Source of the DNA: Hyphomicrobiaceae bacterium
Lineage (GTDB): Bacteria; Pseudomonadota; Alphaproteobacteria; Rhizobiales; Hyphomicrobiaceae
Length of the DNA stretch: 10,939 bases
Assembly (NCBI GenBank): GCA_017353825.1
Contig: JAFMSC010000099.1
Coordinates: 1-10,939, forward strand
Reading direction: 5' to 3'
Under the pieces are notes generated by a model. The model was not told the DNA's origin and ran no database searches. It worked only from the letters and a program-made list of their open reading frames with translations. Positions 6,816 to 10,939 of the stretch are shown one piece after another. Position 1 is the first letter of the stretch. Each line of letters opens with the position of its first letter. Position numbers and translations under genes: made by a program.

Positions 6816-7703
6816 TCACTCCGTCAGGGTCTTGAGGTGCAGTCTGAGGAAATCGACGATCCTGCGTTCGTATGCCTCGGGCGCAAAGCGATGGAAGTCG
6901 ACGTGCTGCGCGCCGGCTATGACCCACAGCTCCTTGGGCTCGTGCGCTCGTTCATAGAGGAGCTGCGTCTCGTTGAGCGGTGCGTGCCTGTCAGCGTCAC
7001 CGGCGAGGAAGAGCACGGGCGCGTGCAGCCGGGCGATGTGCTCCACCGGTTGCAGAACCTCGGGATCGAAGCCGAGGCGCGGCCGCATCTGCCACGTGAG
7101 CAGCGGCTCCAAATAGCGACCCAGCGTCCCCAGCCGCATTGTTAGCCGGTTTTCCACGGCCTTGCTGAAGCTAGCGTACACGGCCTCCAGCACCATGGCG
7201 TCGGGTTGCAGCTCGGCCAGCACGGCGGCTGCGCCACCCAGCGATACGCCGATCACACCGATGCGCTCCGCAGGTGTCTTGCGCCGGAGAAACTCGAATG
7301 CGGCGCGGGCGTCCAGGGCTTCGAGATACCCGAAGGTGATGTGGGCGCCAGAGCTCTCCCCGTGCGCCTGGAAATCGAAGAGCAGGACGGCCATGCCGTG
7401 CCTGTGCAGGAAACGCGCCCGACCAAGCATCTCCAGCCGGTTCGCCCTGACGCCGTGCATGAGAAGAACGGCTCCCCCGTGGGCTTGCCCGGGAATGAAC
7501 CAGCCGGAGATCCGACTTGCGGATGCGCTCGTGAACGTGACGGCGTCAATGGGCAAATCTGCAGGCGGCGCTCCGACGGAAACGCGTGCCGGTGCCGATG
7601 CTACGGTTCCGACAAGGTAGGCTGCGCCGCAGCCCAGCAGAAGCGCACCAAGCAGGACGACAAGTGTCTTTGCAAACGCCCTTGCCCTGTTTCGATAGAC
7701 CAT
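6816..7703 (-). CDS. Membrane-anchored alpha/beta hydrolase
   Basis: 295-residue serine hydrolase of the alpha/beta fold (COG1073/S33-like). The nucleophile elbow is GVSLGG with Ser154, an acid residue lies in GDADRHAP (Asp238 or Asp236), and the likely catalytic His is His267 in AGAQHVDFH. An oxyanion-type motif, LLMHGVRAN, and the strand LLFDFQAHGES are also seen. An N-terminal hydrophobic segment (13-34) after basic residues makes a signal anchor; LLGC at 22-25 is a poor lipobox, so a lipoprotein is possible. The substrate is unknown. I place the start at the ATG at 7703 because GCGGAG lies just upstream. A longer frame from 7817 would overlap the WYL gene. Only 13 bp separate it from the WYL stop, so both are probably one transcript. 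Confidence 0.87.
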   Translation of the reverse strand: MVYRNRARAFAKTLVVLLGALLLGCGAAYLVGTVASAPARVSVGAPPADLPIDAVTFTSASASRISGWFIPGQAHGGAVLLMHGVRANRLEMLGRARFLHRHGMAVLLFDFQAHGESSGAHITFGYLEALDARAAFEFLRRKTPAERIGVIGVSLGGAAAVLAELQPDAMVLEAVYASFSKAVENRLTMRLGTLGRYLEPLLTWQMRPRLGFDPEVLQPVEHIARLHAPVLFLAGDADRHAPLNETQLLYERAHEPKELWVIAGAQHVDFHRFAPEAYERRIVDFLRLHLKTLTE

Positions 7704-7716
7704 CGGCTCCGCCGTG

Positions 7717-8481
7717 CTAAGCGCAGGCGCCCTTGCCGTTGGACACGACGCCCCGGTCCGGTTCCTCAACGCCCTTGCCGTTGGGCGCGGCCCTGGAGCG
7801 GGTCCAGGTCTGGTCACGCTTCAGGAAGTCGTGGAGAGTCTTGCCGGGCTCGGGCCGGAACTTCTCGCCCAGCACGGTGAAATCGGCGATGCGGTCGAGA
7901 CGGAAGGTGCGGAAGTCGTCGCGCAGCTCGCACCAAGCCGACAGGAGCCATACCGGGCCGTAGTAGGCGAGGCACAGAGGCCGCACCGTGCGCTGTGATT
8001 CCTCGGCCTGGGCGTCGCGATAGAAGAAGCGCACCTTGAGCTGGTTGCGGAGCGCACGTCGCAGCTCCGCCACATCGAACGAGATCGGCTCCATGTAGTG
8101 GTGCGGCGGCGCCAGCAGCGCGGTATTGGCCATGTAGTCACGCAGCCGGTCCGGAATTACGGCCTGCACCTTGGCGATCACGTCGCTCGCCGCCTTGGCC
8201 AACTCGGCGTCGGCCCACGACTCCACGATGCGCGCGCCGAGCACCAGCGCCTCGATCTCCTGCTCCTTGAACATCAACGGCGGCAGGTCAAAGCCGGCCC
8301 TCAACACGTAGCCCACACCGGCCTCGCCCTCGATCGGCACGCCGCTCGCCACGAGGTCCTGGATGTCGCGGTAGATGGTGCGCTCCGACACTTCCAAGGC
8401 GGCGGAGAGGTCGCGGGCGCGCACCAGGGTCTGGCGGCGCAGTGACTGGATGATCTCAAACAGTCGGTCGGCGCGGCGCAC
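7717..8481 (-). CDS. YafY-like WYL-domain transcriptional regulator
   Basis: 254-residue regulator with an N-terminal winged helix-turn-helix (about 4-60; RADRLFEIIQSLRR and VSERTIYRDIQDL) and a WYL domain (about 137-205; YYGPVWLLSAWCELRDDFRTFRLDRI). WYL domains are thought to sense small ligands, often nucleic-acid-derived, and tune DNA binding. The GTG start at 8481 follows a strong purine-rich site (GGGGGAGAGAG). An open frame from 8574 would run through the inverted-repeat element at 8503-8575 and add no family residues, so it is rejected. The C-terminal tail (about 222-254) lies beyond the family core and contains a repeated NGKG-encoding segment. It is divergent from the DUF1127 gene and just upstream of the hydrolase gene. 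Two palindromes in the shared upstream region are candidate operators. Confidence 0.9.
   Translation of the reverse strand: MRRADRLFEIIQSLRRQTLVRARDLSAALEVSERTIYRDIQDLVASGVPIEGEAGVGYVLRAGFDLPPLMFKEQEIEALVLGARIVESWADAELAKAASDVIAKVQAVIPDRLRDYMANTALLAPPHHYMEPISFDVAELRRALRNQLKVRFFYRDAQAEESQRTVRPLCLAYYGPVWLLSAWCELRDDFRTFRLDRIADFTVLGEKFRPEPGKTLHDFLKRDQTWTRSRAAPNGKGVEEPDRGVVSNGKGACA
7728..7784. repeat. 15-bp direct repeat in the WYL gene tail
   Basis: The 15-bp sequence CGCCCTTGCCGTTGG occurs at 7728-7742 and again at 7770-7784, 42 bp apart, so both copies are in the same frame. On the coding strand they encode the repeated Pro/Ser-Asn-Gly-Lys-Gly segment near the C-terminus of the regulator. This indicates a small in-frame duplication in a tail that is not part of the usual WYL-protein core. 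Confidence 0.85.
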
Positions 8482-8502
8482 GCTGCTCTCTCCCCCAAAT
8501 CG

Positions 8503-8575
8503 GATGGGGGTCAGGCCCCTCGCCCGCGGCTTTGCATGAAAAACCTGTGGGCACAGAAGGGTCTGACCCCTCATC
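8503..8575. repeat. 73-bp terminal-inverted-repeat element
   Basis: The ends are imperfect inverted repeats: 8503-8521 matches the reverse complement of 8556-8575 with one insertion and two substitutions, sharing GATG, GGGGTCAG, CCC and TC. Each end is also partly self-palindromic (GGGGTCAG-CCC), so it could form two small hairpins or one long one. The 34-base centre encodes nothing evident. It sits between the WYL gene start and the palindromes and resembles a short REP/MITE-like intergenic repeat; only genome copy number can establish that. Confidence 0.55.
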
Positions 8576-8601
8576 GACGGCAGACCCTACCTTAGCGCTC
8601 C

Positions 8602-8617
8602 TGACAGCACACTGTCA
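8602..8617. promoter_or_regulatory. Palindrome TGACA-N6-TGTCA, distal site
   Basis: A perfect inverted repeat, TGACA-N6-TGTCA, that extends one base inward on each side to TGACAG-CACA-CTGTCA. It is in the region shared by the divergent WYL and DUF1127 genes. A second copy with the same half-sites and spacer length is centred 35 bp to the right. Such a pair is typical of a dimeric regulator's operators, and the adjacent WYL protein is the natural candidate (inference). Confidence 0.55.
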
Positions 8618-8635
8618 TGAGTGCCCAGAGGGTTG

Positions 8636-8653
8636 CTGACAGGAGGGTGTCAG
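8636..8653. promoter_or_regulatory. Palindrome CTGACA-N6-TGTCAG, proximal site
   Basis: A perfect 6-bp inverted repeat with a 6-base spacer (GGAGGG), containing the same TGACA-N6-TGTCA core as the site at 8602. It ends 46 bp before the DUF1127 start codon, so binding here could overlap that gene's promoter. No convincing -35/-10 pair could be assigned. Assignment to the WYL regulator is inference from position. Confidence 0.55.
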
Positions 8654-8699
8654 GGCGCCTCGCGCATAACCGGGGGCCAGAACCAAGAGGAGGCCGCCG

Positions 8700-8999
8700 A
8701 TGACTTGCCTGATGACCCGCATGAGCAACCTGCAGACCCACCGGCCCGCCGCGGCGGATGGATTCCGGTTTCCCGTCCGCCCGTCCCTTGCCGCGTCCGC
8801 CGCGCGGCTGCTGCGCGACGGCTGGCGCGCCTACTGGGACTGGCGCGCCCGCAAGGCCACCATCCTGCTCCTGCGGTCGCTGGATCGCCGCACCCTCGGC
8901 GACATCGGCATCGCCCCGAGCGAGATCGAATCGCTGGTCCACGGTAGCGGTACCGACCGCTGCCGGCGCTACGACCCAACCTGGCCCTGGCGGCGGTAG
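8700..8999 (+). CDS. DUF1127 (YjiS-like) small protein
   Basis: 99-residue protein whose centre (about 45-82: YWDWRARKATILLLRSLDRRTLGDIGIAPSEIESLV) matches the DUF1127 domain, a short Arg-rich motif common in Alphaproteobacteria. Some DUF1127 proteins in related bacteria affect small-RNA turnover or phosphate/stress responses; the role here is unknown. The start at 8700 is well supported by AGAGGAGG at 8686-8693, six bases before the ATG. The N-terminal 40 residues and a C-terminal tail (HGSGTDRCRRYDPTWPWRR) make it longer than the minimal ~45-residue family members. It is divergent from the WYL regulator gene with two palindromes upstream, and convergent with the J-domain gene 34 bp away. 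Confidence 0.87.
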   Translation: MTCLMTRMSNLQTHRPAAADGFRFPVRPSLAASAARLLRDGWRAYWDWRARKATILLLRSLDRRTLGDIGIAPSEIESLVHGSGTDRCRRYDPTWPWRR

Positions 9000-9003
9000 C
9001 GGT

Positions 9004-9028
9004 AGGCCGGGCAGCCGCGCCTGGGCCT
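9004..9028. terminator. GC-rich hairpin between convergent genes
   Basis: AGGCC (9004-9008) pairs with GGCCT (9024-9028), and inside it GGC (9010-9012) pairs with GCC (9019-9021), around a 6-base loop. It nearly fills the 34-bp gap between the stops of the DUF1127 and J-domain genes, so a shared terminator is plausible. Only a weak T-rich stretch follows on the plus strand. Confidence 0.35.
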
Positions 9029-9033
9029 CTCGG

Positions 9034-10062
9034 TTATTGCTGGGATAGCGGGCCCATGGCCGGGTCAAGGCGCGCAGCCTGCTCGAGATCGGCGGCGGCC
9101 TTGGCCATGTCGCCCTTGCTGCGCAGGGCGATGGCGCGATTGACGTAGGCCACGGCCAGCCTCGGGTCCAGCTTGATCGCCTGGTTGAAGTCGGCGATGG
9201 CCCGTTCGCGCTGGCCCTTGGCGTACCACACCAGGCCACGCTCATTGTAGGCGCTGGCGTCGGTGAACCCGAGGCGGATGGCCTGGTCGAGGTCGGCCAG
9301 CGCGCGACCGAGCGAGCCGCGGCGGCGCCAGGCCGCCCCACGCTCGCGGACGTTGCCGGCGTCGCCCGGATCGAGGCTGACTGCGAGGGAGTAGTCGGCG
9401 ATGGCGCGGTCCCGCTCGCCCAGGCCGGACAAGGCCGCTGCGCGGTAGCGGTAGGCCCTAGCGTTACCAGGGTCCAGGTGGATCGCCGCATCGAAGTCGG
9501 CAATGGCGCCGTCGAAATCGGACGCCTTCGAGCGGCTGAGCCCGCGCGTCAGGTAGAACGCGGCATCGCCAGCCGTTGCCGGATCTTGCGCCGGCCCTGC
9601 GCCTGGCTCAGGCCCGCGACCGGCATCGCTGGCGCCGCGGTTCGCGCCGGCTCCAGGTGCAGAAGCAAAGGTAATGCCCGCCGCGCGCCCAGGCTGGTGC
9701 GCCACCACGATGACTGCGGACGGGGCGGAGGCGGCGGCGAGGCGTGTCTCACGCGGGCGCGTCGTAACGAGCACCGCCCATAGGCTGATCCCGCCGATCA
9801 TGCCGGTGGCAAGCGCGGTGGCAATGCGGCGGCGTGTATCGCGCCGGCGGCGCAGTCGGTGCGCCCGGTCGTAGGCTGCGCGCCGGCGCGCGTCCTTCAG
9901 CGTCTCGTAGGCGGCGATCGCCTGCTTCAGTCGCTGCTCGGCGGCAGCGTCGCTGGCGTTGACATCCGGGTGATGACGCTTGACCGCCTTGCGGAACGCC
10001 GCCCGGATTGTCTTGGGGTCGGCGTCCGGCGTCACACCGAGGACTTCGTAGGGGGTGAGCAT
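9034..10062 (-). CDS. Membrane-spanning J-domain/TPR protein
   Basis: 342-residue protein with three parts. Residues 3-66 are a J domain (TPYEVLGVTPDADPKTIR, the HPD motif at 31-33, and AYETLKDARRRAAYD), which in known proteins stimulates DnaK ATPase. A strongly basic stretch (69-79) precedes one hydrophobic segment (about 81-101); by the positive-inside rule the J domain is cytosolic and the rest periplasmic. After a Gly/Ala/Pro linker, five TPR units of exactly 34 residues (about 165-334) each end in a pattern such as IADFDAAIHLDPGNA. TPRs bind proteins; the partner is unknown. I chose the ATG at 10062, which starts the J domain directly; TTG at 10077 would add five residues. Neither has a strong ribosome site. 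It lies 22 bp after the MBL-hydrolase stop on the same strand, so co-transcription is likely. Confidence 0.85.
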   Translation of the reverse strand: MLTPYEVLGVTPDADPKTIRAAFRKAVKRHHPDVNASDAAAEQRLKQAIAAYETLKDARRRAAYDRAHRLRRRRDTRRRIATALATGMIGGISLWAVLVTTRPRETRLAAASAPSAVIVVAHQPGRAAGITFASAPGAGANRGASDAGRGPEPGAGPAQDPATAGDAAFYLTRGLSRSKASDFDGAIADFDAAIHLDPGNARAYRYRAAALSGLGERDRAIADYSLAVSLDPGDAGNVRERGAAWRRRGSLGRALADLDQAIRLGFTDASAYNERGLVWYAKGQRERAIADFNQAIKLDPRLAVAYVNRAIALRSKGDMAKAAADLEQAARLDPAMGPLSQQ

Positions 10063-10084
10063 CGCCAAGAGGGTCAAGCTAAGA

Positions 10085-10939
10085 TCATCCGGCGTGCTGC
10101 CCTGACGGAGCAGCGAGGTCGAAGGCGTACCCGGCCCCGTCCTTCGCCACCCTGCCGACCCCGGGCCAGGGAAAGTGCGTGCCGCAAATCATCATGCCCT
10201 CGGCGATCACCCGGTCCATGAGGCGGCGGCGCGAGACCACGGCCATGGGCCCGTCCTGGTCGTAGACACCCTGCCAGCCCGGATGCACGCCGGCCAGTGC
10301 CGGCACATACACCGTGTCGGCGCTGATCATCAGCTGCGCGTTGCGCGAGCTCAGGTGAAAGGCGGTGTGGCCGGGTGTGTGGCCGGGCGCGGCAACGAAG
10401 CGGATGCCGGGCACTACCTCGTCCTCGCCCGCGACGGGTAGTACATTCCGCCACTTGCCGATGACGTTTTGGATGCGCTGCGCCAGCGGCCGGCGCACCT
10501 CGGGCAGCCGGCCGATCACCGACGGGTCGGTCCACCATAGGTGCTCGGCGGCGGGCACGATGATCTCGGCGCCCGGAAAGACCGGCGCATCGGTCGACTT
10601 CTTAAGAAGGCCGAAGATGTGGTCGGGGTGGTAGTGCGAGATCAGCACGGTTTGGATCTTGTTAGGATCGATGCCGGCCGCCACCATGTTCTCGAGCATG
10701 CGCCCGGATACGAACACCGACCGGCGATTGAATGCCTGCACCTGTCCGCCGCCGCCGGCGTCGCACAGCGTCAGCCGGCCGTTGAGATCGACGACGAGCG
10801 CGGAGATGGGGATCGGCACGAAAGCGGTGGGTAGGCCAGCCGCCGCCAGCGCCTGCTTGGTCTGCTCGACGCTCACGCTCCTGATGAAGCCCGGTTCGTG
10901 CGCCTTCTCCCAGATGCCGTCGTAAAGCGCCGTGCATTG
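10085..10939 (-). CDS. MBL-fold metallo-hydrolase, 5' end outside window
   Basis: Metallo-beta-lactamase-fold hydrolase. The zinc motif HxHxDH is complete (SHYHPDH, encoded at 10619-10639), followed by the His of APGHTPGHTAF, the Asp of ISADTVY and the His of CGTHFPW, so the binuclear metal site appears intact. The fold is shared by lactonases, glyoxalase II and other hydrolases; the substrate cannot be named. The frame stays open to base 10939, and the 21 codons above a GTG at 10876 (including LYDGIWEKAHEPGFIRS) look like genuine family sequence. The true start and any signal peptide therefore lie beyond the window, and 284 residues are visible here. It lies upstream of the J-domain/TPR gene in the same orientation. 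Confidence 0.88.
   Translation of the reverse strand, partial: QCTALYDGIWEKAHEPGFIRSVSVEQTKQALAAAGLPTAFVPIPISALVVDLNGRLTLCDAGGGGQVQAFNRRSVFVSGRMLENMVAAGIDPNKIQTVLISHYHPDHIFGLLKKSTDAPVFPGAEIIVPAAEHLWWTDPSVIGRLPEVRRPLAQRIQNVIGKWRNVLPVAGEDEVVPGIRFVAAPGHTPGHTAFHLSSRNAQLMISADTVYVPALAGVHPGWQGVYDQDGPMAVVSRRRLMDRVIAEGMMICGTHFPWPGVGRVAKDGAGYAFDLAAPSGQHAG

Noticed and set aside
7704..7817. N-terminal extension of the hydrolase to 7817
   Set aside because: It would overlap the WYL coding region by about 100 bp. The extra residues are Pro/Arg-rich, and the ATG at 7703 has its own ribosome site and starts a proper signal anchor.
8482..8574. N-terminal extension of the WYL protein to 8574
   Set aside because: It would be encoded by the inverted-repeat element, lacks similarity to the family N-terminus, and the GTG at 8481 has a strong purine-rich ribosome site.
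10662..10937. Minus-strand frame starting with the ATG at 10937
   Set aside because: It is in a different frame from the MBL-fold protein, whose family-like sequence continues to the window edge. The alternative product is Arg-rich and unrecognisable.

Overview
The window is GC-rich (visibly well above 60% G+C). It reads as an alphaproteobacterial chromosome, probably a Hyphomicrobiales/Rhodospirillales-type lineage. This assignment rests on gene families and arrangement: a divergent pair of LpoA-like lipoprotein and rsmI, a PAS-7 hybrid histidine kinase, DUF1194 and DUF1127 proteins, and a WYL regulator. It does not rest on a marker gene. No rRNA, tRNA, CRISPR array or transposase gene was seen.

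Layout, left to right. (1) 1-338: no convincing gene. It holds four tandem copies of a 15-bp unit and an AT-richer stretch that is the likely promoter of the next genes. (2) 339-2728 (+): a two-component pair, a cytosolic PAS/HisKA/HATPase/receiver hybrid kinase overlapping by one base (TAATG) an OmpR/PhoB-type response regulator. (3) 2804-4084 (-): an LpoA-like periplasmic-binding-fold lipoprotein, convergent with the regulator across a long GC-rich hairpin. (4) 4232-6159 (+): rsmI (16S rRNA C1402 2'-O-methyltransferase), a MoaD/ThiS-like ubiquitin-fold protein ending in Gly-Gly, and an exported DUF1194 von Willebrand A-type protein. The last two overlap by four bases (GTGA). (5) 6411-6746 (+): a small exported cysteine-rich protein with a Kazal-type protease-inhibitor motif. 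(6) 6816-8481 (-): a WYL transcription regulator followed 13 bp later by a membrane-anchored alpha/beta hydrolase. (7) 8482-8699: an intergenic region with a 73-bp terminal-inverted-repeat element and two matching TGACA-N6-TGTCA palindromes. (8) 8700-8999 (+): a DUF1127 protein divergent from the WYL gene. (9) 9034-10939 (-): an MBL-fold hydrolase whose 5' end lies beyond the window, followed by a membrane-spanning J-domain/TPR protein.

The parts most worth a second look are three. The first is the WYL regulator with its paired palindromes, which could control itself, the hydrolase and the DUF1127 gene. The second is the tight coupling of a GG-ending ubiquitin-like protein to an exported VWA protein. 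The third is the exported Kazal-type inhibitor. The rest is recognisable by family, and no wholly unknown multi-gene system can be claimed from the sequence alone.
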